Below, in pieces: positions 16,421 to 25,250 of a DNA stretch of 35,797 nt (positions are counted from its first letter, which is position 1; the number at the start of each line of letters is the position of its first letter). Below the pieces are notes generated by a model that saw only the letters and a program-made list of their open reading frames with translations, did not search any database and was not told where the DNA came from. This stretch comes from an uncultured Prochlorococcus sp. (GTDB lineage: Bacteria; Cyanobacteriota; Cyanobacteriia; PCC-6307; Cyanobiaceae): NCBI GenBank assembly GCA_902591275.1, contig CACJAC010000011.1:1-35797 (forward strand), given 5' to 3'. The translations under genes and the position numbers were made by a program.

Positions 16421-19400
16421 ATGGGTTTCGTTCCACTTCATAATCACAGTGACTACAGCTTACTTGATGGTGCCAGTCAAATTTCAAAAATTGTAGATAG
16501 AGCTTCTGATCTTGGAATGGAATCGATAGCTCTTACTGATCATGGAGTTATGTATGGTGTTCTTGATTTGGTCAAGAAGTGTAAAGAGAAAGGTATAAAA
16601 CCAATTATTGGTAATGAAATGTATGTGATTAACGGTTCAATTGATGATCCTCAACCAAAAAAAGAAAAAAGATATCATTTGGTGGTTTTAGCAAAAAATC
16701 AAACTGGTTATAAGAATCTAGTGAAGTTAACAACAATTAGTCATTTAAATGGGATGAGAGGTCGAGGCATTTTTTCTAGACCATGTATTGATAAATCTCT
16801 TTTAAGTAAATATAGTGATGGTCTTATAGTTTCTACAGCTTGTCTTGGTGGAGAGATACCTCAGGCTATTTTAAAAGGTAGATTAGACATAGCAGAGGAT
16901 ATAGCTCTTTGGTATAAAAATTTATTTGCAGATGATTTTTATCTAGAAATACAAGATCATGGCTCTGTCGAGGATAGAATTGTTAACGTTGAATTAATAA
17001 AAATTGGGAAAAAGCACCAAATAAAAGTTATTGCTACCAACGACGCCCACTACTTATCAAGTATGGATGTTGAAGCCCATGATGCTTTGCTTTGTGTACT
17101 AACAGGAAAACTAATAAGTGAAAAAAAAAGATTGAGATATACCGGTACAGAATATATTAAAAGTGAAAAGGAAATGCTTGAACTTTTTAAAGATCATATT
17201 GATGATGAATCAATTAAAGAGGCAGTTAACAATACAGTAGAAATTTCTCAAAAAGTTGAAGTTTTTGATTTGTTTGGTAATTATAGAATGCCAAAATTCC
17301 CTCTTAAAGAAGATACAGATTCATTTTCTTTTCTCACAGAATTATCTAATAAAGGCCTTTTAAAAAGACTTAAAAAAAATGATCTTACAGAAGTTGATGA
17401 AAACTATAAAAATAGACTATTTTCCGAATTGAAAATTATTAAAGATATGGGGTTCCCAGATTATTTTTTGGTTGTTTGGGACTATATCAAATTTGCTAGA
17501 GATAACTCTATCCCTGTAGGACCAGGTAGAGGATCTGCCGCAGGATCACTAGTTGCTTATGCCCTTCAAATTACAAATATAGATCCTGTTGAGCATGGAT
17601 TGTTGTTTGAGAGATTTTTAAATCCAGCAAGAAAGTCAATGCCCGATATTGACACTGACTTTTGTATTGATAGGAGAAATGAAGTTATTGATTATGTTAC
17701 TAATCGTTATGGAGAGGATAAAGTTGCGCAAATAATTACTTTCAATAAAATGACCTCTAAGGCGGTTTTAAAGGATGTTGCAAGGGTTCTAGATATTCCA
17801 TATGGAGAGGCGGATAAATTGGCTAAGTTAATACCGGTTGTAAGAGGGAAACCTTACAAACTAAATGAAATGATTGATAAGAATTCTCCTAGCGAAGAGT
17901 TTAGAGAAAAATATATTAATGATAATAGAGTGAAAAAATGGGTTGATTTGGCTTTGAGAATTGAAGGAACCAATAAAACATATGGAGTTCATGCTGCTGG
18001 AGTTGTTATCGCATCAGATCCTCTTGACGAACTTGTGCCTCTTCAAAGAAATAATGAAGGACAAATAATAACCCAATATTCTATGGATGATATCGAATCA
18101 CTTGGATTATTGAAAATGGATTTTTTGGGTCTTAAGAATCTCACGATGATTGAAAAGACAGTTTCTCTTATTAATCAATCTACAGGAAAGAGAATAAATA
18201 TTGATGAGTTGCCTCAAAATGACGGTAAAACCTTTGAGCTTATTGGTAGAGGAGATCTTGAAGGTATTTTTCAACTTGAATCTTCCGGTATGAAACAGGT
18301 CGTAAAGGATTTCAAACCTAATTCTCTTGAGGATATTTCGTCAATACTGGCTCTTTATAGACCTGGTCCTCTTGATGCAGGTCTTATACCTAAATACATA
18401 AATAGAAAAAATGGTAACGAAAAGGTTGATTTTCCTCATCCTTTTATTAAGTCAATTCTCACTGAAACCTATGGAATTATGGTATACCAAGAACAAATCA
18501 TGAAAATTGCTCAAGACCTGGCCGGTTATTCTCTGGGTGATGCTGATTTACTTCGAAGAGCAATGGGGAAAAAGAAAGTTTCTGAAATGGTAAAGCATAG
18601 GAATATTTTTGTAGAGGGTTCTATGAAGAAAGGTGTAAATGAAAAATTAGCAAATGATCTTTTTGATCAAATGGTATTATTCGCAGAATATTGTTTTAAC
18701 AAAAGTCATTCAACTGCTTATGGTGCTGTAACTTATCAAACTGCATTTTTAAAAGCGCATTTTCCTGTTGCATATATGGCAGCCCTTTTAACCGTAAATT
18801 CAGGCTCTAGCGACAAGATGCAAAGATATATTTCTAATTGTTATTCCATGGGAATAGAAGTTATTTCACCGAGTATTAATTTTTCAGGGGTTGATTTCAC
18901 TATTAAGAATAATCAGATTTTATTCGGGTTATCTGCAATTAAGAATTTAGGGGATTCTGCAATAAGAAATATAATTGAAAACCGAAATAGTTTTGGAATA
19001 TTTAAGTCATTATCGGATTTGTGCGAACGTTTGCCTTCAAATGTTCTCAACAAAAGAAGTCTTGAATCTCTAATTCATTGTGGTGCACTAGATGAGTTTT
19101 CAAATGATAATAATAGAGCTCAGTTATTGTCAGATCTTGAACATGTTATTGAGTGGGCCTCTTCAAGAAATCGTGATAGATTATCAGGTCAAGGAAATCT
19201 ATTTGACTCTAAAGATGAATTTTCTAATGTTGCTTTTTCAGATTCACAATTAGCTAAGGTTGATGATTATTCACTTATAGAGAAGTTAAAGCTAGAAAAG
19301 CAGCTATTAGGCTTTTATTTATCTGATCATCCTCTAAAGCATTTAACTAAGCCAGCAAAACTCATATCACCTATAAGCATTTCTCAGTTAGAAGAAACAA

Positions 19401-19918
19401 AAGATAGAACAAAAGTCTCTTTAGTTGGAATGATCCCTGATCTGAAGCAAATTACAACGAGAAAGGGAGATAGGATGGCTATAGTTCAGTTAGAAGATCT
19501 TTCTGGAAGTTGCGAAGCAATAGTTTTTCCAAAAACCTATGTCAGATTATCCGAATTTCTTTTGACTGATACTAGATTGTTGGTTTGGGGAACAATAGAT
19601 AAAAAAAGTGATAAGACCCAATTAATAATTGATGATTGTAGAGAAATTGATAACCTCAAATTGCTTATTATTAATCTTGAAAGTTCTCAAGCATCAGATG
19701 TAAGAGTACAAAATACTTTGAGAGACTGTTTGATTAAGTTTAAACCGGATAAAGGTAGATGTGGAATCAAGATTCCAGTTTTAGCTGCAGTAAAAAATAA
19801 AAATAGTATTACCTACGTTAAATTTGGTGAACAATTCTGTATTGGAGATATTCAAGGAGCAAGCAAATTATTAGAAGATAAATCATTTCAAGTTAATTTG
19901 AAATCTTTAGTTTTATAG
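16421..19918 (+). CDS. dnaE: DNA polymerase III alpha subunit
   Basis: Replicative DNA polymerase catalytic subunit, 1165 aa from ATG 16421 (a TTG two codons upstream is less likely; family members start MxFVPLHxHSxYS). The N-terminal PHP domain begins FVPLHNHSDYSLLDGASQ. The polymerase palm has GPGRGSAAGSLVAYAL and the catalytic PDIDTDF (D409, D411, D413), with VHAAGVVIA and PGPLDAG segments following. Fingers and beta-binding regions are intact, then an OB-fold domain (VSLVGMIPDLKQITTRKGDRMAIVQLED) at the C terminus. Type and length match bacterial DnaE1. It converges tightly on the PAM68-like gene, with 1 nt between stops. Confidence 0.98.
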   Translation: MGFVPLHNHSDYSLLDGASQISKIVDRASDLGMESIALTDHGVMYGVLDLVKKCKEKGIKPIIGNEMYVINGSIDDPQPKKEKRYHLVVLAKNQTGYKNLVKLTTISHLNGMRGRGIFSRPCIDKSLLSKYSDGLIVSTACLGGEIPQAILKGRLDIAEDIALWYKNLFADDFYLEIQDHGSVEDRIVNVELIKIGKKHQIKVIATNDAHYLSSMDVEAHDALLCVLTGKLISEKKRLRYTGTEYIKSEKEMLELFKDHIDDESIKEAVNNTVEISQKVEVFDLFGNYRMPKFPLKEDTDSFSFLTELSNKGLLKRLKKNDLTEVDENYKNRLFSELKIIKDMGFPDYFLVVWDYIKFARDNSIPVGPGRGSAAGSLVAYALQITNIDPVEHGLLFERFLNPARKSMPDIDTDFCIDRRNEVIDYVTNRYGEDKVAQIITFNKMTSKAVLKDVARVLDIPYGEADKLAKLIPVVRGKPYKLNEMIDKNSPSEEFREKYINDNRVKKWVDLALRIEGTNKTYGVHAAGVVIASDPLDELVPLQRNNEGQIITQYSMDDIESLGLLKMDFLGLKNLTMIEKTVSLINQSTGKRINIDELPQNDGKTFELIGRGDLEGIFQLESSGMKQVVKDFKPNSLEDISSILALYRPGPLDAGLIPKYINRKNGNEKVDFPHPFIKSILTETYGIMVYQEQIMKIAQDLAGYSLGDADLLRRAMGKKKVSEMVKHRNIFVEGSMKKGVNEKLANDLFDQMVLFAEYCFNKSHSTAYGAVTYQTAFLKAHFPVAYMAALLTVNSGSSDKMQRYISNCYSMGIEVISPSINFSGVDFTIKNNQILFGLSAIKNLGDSAIRNIIENRNSFGIFKSLSDLCERLPSNVLNKRSLESLIHCGALDEFSNDNNRAQLLSDLEHVIEWASSRNRDRLSGQGNLFDSKDEFSNVAFSDSQLAKVDDYSLIEKLKLEKQLLGFYLSDHPLKHLTKPAKLISPISISQLEETKDRTKVSLVGMIPDLKQITTRKGDRMAIVQLEDLSGSCEAIVFPKTYVRLSEFLLTDTRLLVWGTIDKKSDKTQLIIDDCREIDNLKLLIINLESSQASDVRVQNTLRDCLIKFKPDKGRCGIKIPVLAAVKNKNSITYVKFGEQFCIGDIQGASKLLEDKSFQVNLKSLVL

Positions 19919-19919
19919 A

Positions 19920-20369
19920 TTAACTTTTATCATCGAAATTTTGAGTTGCAGGTTTGAAGGCTGCTTTTGCACGTTGTATGTTCATTGGAATATTTTCAAT
20001 ACCAAAAAAGGAACCAGGCTCTTTATCCCAACTAGCTGATAATATCCCAAAACTCAATCCTCCTAGACCTAACAAGAAAAACAATGCAGATATTGCAATT
20101 GTTGAGGAAGGAGGTATTTCAGCAATATTTCTTGTAACGATAATGTAGCTAATAACAAAAACCGACATTCCTAATATCGTGGGTATTCCTGCTGTAAAAA
20201 ATATTCTTTTTGCCATTCTATCTGCAACATATTTTGGAATCCCACTTGATGATCGCTTTGGGGTAGTTACAGTATTAGATGTTTTTTCTAAACTAGCAAA
20301 AGCAGTTTTTTCAGAATAATTTTTTTTCTTTTTATTTTGTATCTTTTTTTTAGATTGCTTTTTTTTCAT
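19920..20369 (-). CDS. PAM68-like (DUF3464) photosystem II assembly protein
   Basis: A 149-aa thylakoid membrane protein. A very basic Lys-rich N-terminal tail (residues 1-20) is followed by GIPKYVADRMAKRIFFTAGIPT, two transmembrane helices (IPTILGMSVFVISYIIV and STIAISALFFLLGLGGLSFGIL) and an amphipathic tail SASWDKEPGSFFGIENIPMN. This arrangement is typical of DUF3464/PAM68, known in plants and cyanobacteria to help early photosystem II assembly. It lies 9 nt downstream of rpsO on the same strand, and may be cotranscribed with it. Confident family call; precise role is by homology. Confidence 0.87.
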   Translation of the reverse strand: MKKKQSKKKIQNKKKKNYSEKTAFASLEKTSNTVTTPKRSSSGIPKYVADRMAKRIFFTAGIPTILGMSVFVISYIIVTRNIAEIPPSSTIAISALFFLLGLGGLSFGILSASWDKEPGSFFGIENIPMNIQRAKAAFKPATQNFDDKS

Positions 20370-20378
20370 TAATTGAAA

Positions 20379-20648
20379 TCATCCTCTGATTCCAATTTTC
20401 TTTACTAGTTCTTGATATTTCTGTACATTTTTGTCTTTTATATAAGATAGTAATCTTTTCCTTTTGCCAATCATTTTTAATAATCCTTGCCTTGAAGCAA
20501 AATCATGAATGTTTCCTTGGAGGTGGTCACTTAATTTCGATATTCTTTTTGAAAGCATTGCTACTTGAACTTCAACTGAACCTGTATCAGTTGGATGTAC
20601 TTGATGAGTCTCAATCAGCTTCTGTTTTTCAGCTGTATCTAATGCCAT
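20379..20648 (-). CDS. rpsO: 30S ribosomal protein S15
   Basis: Primary 16S rRNA-binding protein of the small-subunit platform. 89 aa, full length: [25 protein letters not shown], the [10 protein letters not shown] helix with the conserved [20 protein letters not shown] rRNA-contact region, and ending [15 protein letters not shown] start at 20646-20648. It is placed between ruvA (32 bp upstream) and the PAM68-like gene on the same strand. S15 genes in other bacteria self-regulate through a 5' leader structure; nothing convincing is visible in the short gap here. Confidence 0.98.
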   Translation of the reverse strand: MALDTAEKQKLIETHQVHPTDTGSVEVQVAMLSKRISKLSDHLQGNIHDFASRQGLLKMIGKRKRLLSYIKDKNVQKYQELVKKIGIRG

Positions 20649-20680
20649 AAACTTTATTTCTTTAGCTCTATAATACTACG

Positions 20681-21358
20681 TCATAGAGCCAAATTACTAC
20701 TATTTTTATCTAGATAATTCATAGCTATTTTCAATAAATTTTCAAATGATAAAATCTTTTCTTTTTTAGCCAGGAGATCTACTTCTTTAATAAGAATTGG
20801 CAAAATAGTATTAATTTCTTTATTTTTGTAATTTAATGATTGAAGTGTTAACTGAAGGTCATCGATCATTTTATTAATTTCAGGGTCCTTAATTTCAAAT
20901 TCATCTTTGACTTTATCTTCTTCATATTGCATTTCACTTTTAAATTTACTTTTTAATTCTAAAATTAAACGTTCACTCATTTTTTGTCCTATACCAGGTA
21001 CGGAACATATCAATTTTTTATTTTGTGTTTTTATTGCATTAATAACTTCACTAATGGAATATTTATTTAATATCCCCATTCCTATTTGAGATCCAACACC
21101 TCGAATACTTAAAATTTCAATAAAGAAATTTTTTTGATCCTTTGAAGTAAAGCCAAACAATAAATCCGAATCTTCCTTCTTAATATGTTTTAACCAAAGA
21201 GTGATTTTTTTATTAGATATCTGATTTGTTTTTATTTTGAGAAAAAAGGATTCAAGTATTTGTATTTCGTATCCTAATCCTTGACAATTTATTAAAACAA
21301 AAAATTTTTGATTAGTTTGCCATAATTCAACCAACTCTCCATTTATCCAACTAATCAA
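20681..21358 (-). CDS. ruvA: Holliday junction helicase subunit RuvA
   Basis: Binds four-way junctions and loads the RuvB motor. 225 aa. The N-terminal OB domain starts MISWINGELVELW and includes LLFGFTSKDQKNFFIEILSIRGVGSQIGMGIL. Two helix-hairpin-helix motifs follow (ISVE region IRGVGSQIG and CSVPGIGQKMSERLILELKSK). A C-terminal RuvB-contact domain DDLQLTLQSLNYKNKEI closes it. The start is TTG at 21356-21358, directly abutting the TAA of the upstream glycine-zipper gene, so translation is likely coupled. ruvB and ruvC are elsewhere. Confidence 0.95.
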   Translation of the reverse strand: MISWINGELVELWQTNQKFFVLINCQGLGYEIQILESFFLKIKTNQISNKKITLWLKHIKKEDSDLLFGFTSKDQKNFFIEILSIRGVGSQIGMGILNKYSISEVINAIKTQNKKLICSVPGIGQKMSERLILELKSKFKSEMQYEEDKVKDEFEIKDPEINKMIDDLQLTLQSLNYKNKEINTILPILIKEVDLLAKKEKILSFENLLKIAMNYLDKNSSNLAL

Positions 21359-21712
21359 TTATCCACCATCCACCTGACATCCAATTAGCGCTCCTGCAGT
21401 CCCTCCAGCAGGTACGGCCCAAAATCTGTCTTTACCTCTAGAGGAGGAAAGTGCTATTCCAGCGCCAAGAATACCTCCAATAACAGAGCCTTCACTACAG
21501 TCATTATTATCTATTTCAGCTTTTCTTTGACCTTCACAAGGTATCACAACGTCAACTTCATAACTATTTACGTAGCCTGGGTTTGATTTCGTTCCAGGAA
21601 TATACTCCTCTCTATATTCAGTTCTTGTACAAGTTACTGACTTTGGGGTTGTTGCTTTAACTTGGATAATAGGAGAAAAACAAATTATTAAAATTAAATA
21701 GTAGAATTTCAC
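21359..21712 (-). CDS. Secreted glycine-zipper hypothetical protein
   Basis: A 117-aa protein with a signal peptide (MKFYYLILIICFSPIIQVKA, likely cleavage after residue 20). The mature region has several Cys (VTCTRTEYREEY, VVIPCEGQR, NNDCSEGS, IGCQVDGG). It also has a Gly/Ala-rich segment, VIGGILGAGIALSSSRGKDR followed by WAVPAGGTAGALIGC, resembling the glycine-zipper repeats of periplasmic or outer-membrane SlyB/Rick_17kDa-like proteins. Start is GTG at 21710-21712. It ends without a gap before ruvA. Envelope location is likely; function unknown. No lipobox is seen, so it is probably not a lipoprotein. Confidence 0.75.
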   Translation of the reverse strand: MKFYYLILIICFSPIIQVKATTPKSVTCTRTEYREEYIPGTKSNPGYVNSYEVDVVIPCEGQRKAEIDNNDCSEGSVIGGILGAGIALSSSRGKDRFWAVPAGGTAGALIGCQVDGG

Positions 21713-21738
21713 CGTGTTTTTTTTTATCTATTGATATT

Positions 21739-22630
21739 CTATGTCCTTTTGATTATTTTGGTAGAAGATATAATAGTTCCTAATAAAACTAGTGAGGCAC
21801 CTAATAAAAAATTTATATTTATTATTTCGCGAAAAAACAAAATCCCCCAAATTGAACCGAATAAAACTTGTAAATAGTTTATTGTTGATGCTTCAGAAGC
21901 AGGTAAATTTTTTAATCCTATAGTTAAGAATGTCTGACCTAATTGAGTAAATAAGCCAATTCCTAATATCCAAATTAATTCATTCCAATTTGGGGTAACC
22001 CAGTTGGTTAATACAATTGGCAATAAAGCAATAAAAGAAACAAGTGGAAAATATTCAATAATTACATAAACATCTTCAGTAAATGAAAGTTTCTTAACTG
22101 CAATGTAAGCCAATGCAGTGCAGATTGCTCCAAGAAATGCTATTAAAATCGAAACATTTTCAATCTCAACGTTTATATTTGATAGTTGACTTGGATTTAA
22201 TATTACTAATATTCCAATCCAGCCAATAATTAAGGCAAAAATTATATTACGGGTTATTTTTTCGTTTATAAATATGCCAGCAAATATAGAAATAAAAATA
22301 GGATACGTGTACTGAATGACGGTGGATATACTAAGAGGCATATTTCTTATCGCATAAAAAATACAAACTAAAGCTAAAGTTCCTAAAACACCTCTTAAGA
22401 TAAGTAATGGTCTATTTTTGCCCCAAGGATTTATATTTTTTTAGATTAATTATGAATAATGTAATTATTAAACTTAGCAATGATCTAAATAAAACTAATT
22501 CATAAATAGGTATCCTTTTATCAATATTTTTTACGCACAAAGTCATCAGACTAAAGAAGAATGAGGCAAATACCAAATTAAACTTTTTCAATGAATTCAA
22601 TTTATTTTCCAATTCTTCGATATTTATCAT
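21739..22630 (-). pseudogene. EamA/DMT-family permease, split by a one-base frameshift
   Basis: A drug/metabolite transporter-type permease whose reading frame is interrupted. The N-terminal piece (22412-22630, from ATG) has one hydrophobic helix and ends in LKKYKSLGQK. The C-terminal piece remains open from about 22435 to 21739 and reads NPWGKNRPLLILRGVLGTLALVCIFYAIRNMPLSIS, then the remaining EamA helices, ending SLVLLGTIISSTKI. The break lies at a run of seven A on the coding strand (T at 22436-22442). Removing one base restores a single 296-aa protein, the normal size for ten-helix DMT permeases. It is either a recent pseudogene, a phase-variable homopolymer, slippage-rescued expression, or a sequencing error. 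Confidence 0.82.
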
Positions 22631-22724
22631 TTAAAAAATAGTTTTTTTGTGAAATTAAGTAGATTCTTATTTGATTTTGACCTATAACAAATAAATCATT
22701 ATTTATTTTTTGATAAAAATCTCA

Positions 22725-24758
22725 ATGGTTCATTCTATACACCCAAGAACTATTCAAGAGGTTAAGGAAAAAGCAGATATTGTTGACGTTATATCTGAAC
22801 ATATTGTTCTTAAGAAGAAAGGCAAAGAATTTGTTGGAATTTGTCCTTTTCATGATGATACTAAGCCATCTATGACAGTATCACCAAGTAAACAATTCTA
22901 TTATTGTTTTTCTTGTGGTGCTGGTGGTAACTCTATTAAATTTTTAATGGAATTTACTCGTGCAAATTTTTCTGATGTTGTACTTTCTCTTGCAAAGAAG
23001 AATAATATTAATGTTGAAAATCTTGAGGGTCCCCAAGTCGAAGCTTATAAAAAACAATTATCTAGAAAGGAAGAGCTTTATAAAATATTAAGAGTCACTA
23101 AAAATTGGTTTAAGTCTCAATTAAATAATTCTCTTGGTCTTGAAGCTATGAAATATTTAACATCCAAGAGAAACTTGAGTAATAAAATTATTGATGAATT
23201 TGAATTAGGTTTTGCCCCAAATTCATGGAATGATTTATTTAACTATCTATCCAAGGTAGAAAAATTTCCTATTAATCTTATATTGGCTTCAGGTCTTGCA
23301 ATTTCTAAAGATAATTCTGATAAGATTTATGATCGTTTTAGAAATAGATTAATCGTTCCAATACATGATATGCAGGGACGTGTAGTTGCCTTTGGGGGAA
23401 GATCTCTTGATGGACAGGAACCTAAATATCTTAATTCCCCTGAATCAGAGATATTTGAAAAAGGTAAAATGTTGTTTGCATTTGAAAAAGCATCTAGCAA
23501 TATAAGAAAAAGAGATAAAGCTATTATTGTTGAAGGATACTTTGATGTAATTTCACTTCATTCAAAAGGTATTGCTAATTCTGTAGCTTCTCTCGGTACT
23601 GCACTTAATAAGTATCAAATTTCTCAACTATGTCGATGTACAGATAATAAAAATATTATCTTGAATTTTGATTCTGATAATGCAGGGATATTAGCTACAA
23701 AAAGGGTAATAAAAGAAGTTGAAAGCTTATCACTACATGATCAAATTAATCTTAAGATACTTCAACTTAATGATTTTAAGGATCCTGATGAATTTTTGAA
23801 TAGTCATACTAGAGAAGATTATTTTAACTTAATTGATAATTCATCCTTTTGGATTGATTGGGAGATTGATCAGGTTTTTAAAGATAGAGATTTAACTAAG
23901 TCTGATGATTTCCAGAGTGTTATTTCTTTATTAGTAAAATTGTTGAGCAAATTACCTCAATCATCCACTAGAACGCATTACTTACAAAAAGTTTCCGAAA
24001 GATTGAGTAAGGGTCAAGCAAGATTAGCTATACAGTTTGAACAAGATTTACGAAATCAAGTTAAGGGATTTCGTTGGCACGGAAGATCAAAAAAATTTGA
24101 ACAACCAAATGAAATTTCTCGTCGTGAGAAAAATGAATCTGAAATAATTTTTTATTATTTACATTGTCCTGATCTTCGGCTTTTTATTCGCGATGAATTT
24201 CTTAAAAGAGAAATCAATGGTTTCAATACTAAATATATTCAAAATTTATGGGAAACTATTTCAAAAATTGAACAAAATAATTTGGGTTTAAATTATTTAA
24301 ATGAATTAAAACATTCAAATAGTTCTATTCTTCATAAAGATTTTTCCTCTATCAACTTAATTTCACTTCTACCTGACTACTTAGCTCTTAATAATCCTGA
24401 TTCATCAAATAAAATTAATAATTTTGTTAACCCAAATGAGTTGTTTCTAACATTGCTTATGAATCCTAAAGATAATTTACTAGGAACTTTATCACTTCTT
24501 GAGAAATATAATTCTTTAAAAAGATGTAGACACTTGATTGAATCTTGGGGATCTCAAAGATTAAAAACTTTAGAAAATTGTATATCTATCTTGATTGATA
24601 ATCCTTCTTCAGCTTTATCAGGCAATAATAAAGAGATAGATGATCTTTTTAAGGATTTGAACTCAGATGCTATTAAATTTCAGGAATTATATTACCTAGA
24701 AAGACAACATATAAATTTTTTAGATAAACAACGCTGTGGAAATTTTATTGCTAGTTAA
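22725..24758 (+). CDS. dnaG: DNA primase
   Basis: Synthesises RNA primers at the replication fork. 677 aa from ATG 22725 (MVHSIHPRTIQEVKEKADIVDVIS); a TTG at 22710 would add five residues and is less likely. The N-terminal zinc-binding CHC2 domain has C40, H43, C61 and C64. The catalytic TOPRIM domain follows with VVAFGGRSLDGQEPKYLNSPE, IIVEGYFDVISLH and NFDSDNAG, then the DPDEF element. The C-terminal ~230 residues are the poorly conserved DnaB-interacting helical region. It is divergent from the EamA gene, with about 95 bp between, where its promoter must lie. It converges on the HExxH gene with a 16-bp gap. Confidence 0.97.
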   Translation: MVHSIHPRTIQEVKEKADIVDVISEHIVLKKKGKEFVGICPFHDDTKPSMTVSPSKQFYYCFSCGAGGNSIKFLMEFTRANFSDVVLSLAKKNNINVENLEGPQVEAYKKQLSRKEELYKILRVTKNWFKSQLNNSLGLEAMKYLTSKRNLSNKIIDEFELGFAPNSWNDLFNYLSKVEKFPINLILASGLAISKDNSDKIYDRFRNRLIVPIHDMQGRVVAFGGRSLDGQEPKYLNSPESEIFEKGKMLFAFEKASSNIRKRDKAIIVEGYFDVISLHSKGIANSVASLGTALNKYQISQLCRCTDNKNIILNFDSDNAGILATKRVIKEVESLSLHDQINLKILQLNDFKDPDEFLNSHTREDYFNLIDNSSFWIDWEIDQVFKDRDLTKSDDFQSVISLLVKLLSKLPQSSTRTHYLQKVSERLSKGQARLAIQFEQDLRNQVKGFRWHGRSKKFEQPNEISRREKNESEIIFYYLHCPDLRLFIRDEFLKREINGFNTKYIQNLWETISKIEQNNLGLNYLNELKHSNSSILHKDFSSINLISLLPDYLALNNPDSSNKINNFVNPNELFLTLLMNPKDNLLGTLSLLEKYNSLKRCRHLIESWGSQRLKTLENCISILIDNPSSALSGNNKEIDDLFKDLNSDAIKFQELYYLERQHINFLDKQRCGNFIAS

Positions 24759-24774
24759 CATGTTTTATCTATAT

Positions 24775-25242
24775 TTATAGACAATATTTTTTCATCATTT
24801 TTTTTACCTTTTTGGGCTTGTCTTCAAGAATATAAGCTTCTACTTCTTTTGCATAAGTTCCAGAAAAATTGGAAGTAGAGAACTCTAATGATCTCCTCTT
24901 ACTTTGATGTAATTTACCTTCTAAAATTTTTATATCCCCTACTGTCTTATTGTTGTTACATTTTTGTATAGCATGAGTAGCTTCATGTCTTAATGCTTTT
25001 CTTATTGCTAATTCTGTTTTGAAGTTATCTTTGTTTGGTTTCTGCTTTGAATTTCTATAATTTGTTTTCCTTTTTGCATTTTCAGTACATATTATTATTT
25101 TATTTTCTACAAAATTATGCAGTCCTTTTATTTCTTTATTTAAGAGACACTCTATTTTGTTTTCTTCAACTATATAGTTTGCTTTTATTAATAAGTCAAG
25201 AATCTCTTTATCTAATTTGCTTAAAAATATAATAAATTCCAT
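24775..25242 (-). CDS. Putative zinc metalloprotease-like protein (HExxH)
   Basis: A 155-aa basic protein of no family I can name firmly. Its centre contains LRHEATHAIQKC, an HExxH zincin motif (H86, E87, H90). A downstream Glu-rich helix KEVEAYILE (residues 132-140) could give the third zinc ligand. The arrangement HExxHA..xC followed by E-x-x-A is loosely like the M76/ATP23 family; that is only a suggestion. No signal peptide or membrane segment is seen, and the tail is very Lys-rich. It starts 8 nt after the umuC stop on the same strand, and so probably belongs to the umuD-umuC transcript. Confidence 0.72.
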   Translation of the reverse strand: MEFIIFLSKLDKEILDLLIKANYIVEENKIECLLNKEIKGLHNFVENKIIICTENAKRKTNYRNSKQKPNKDNFKTELAIRKALRHEATHAIQKCNNNKTVGDIKILEGKLHQSKRRSLEFSTSNFSGTYAKEVEAYILEDKPKKVKKMMKKYCL

Positions 25243-25250
25243 TTTATTTT

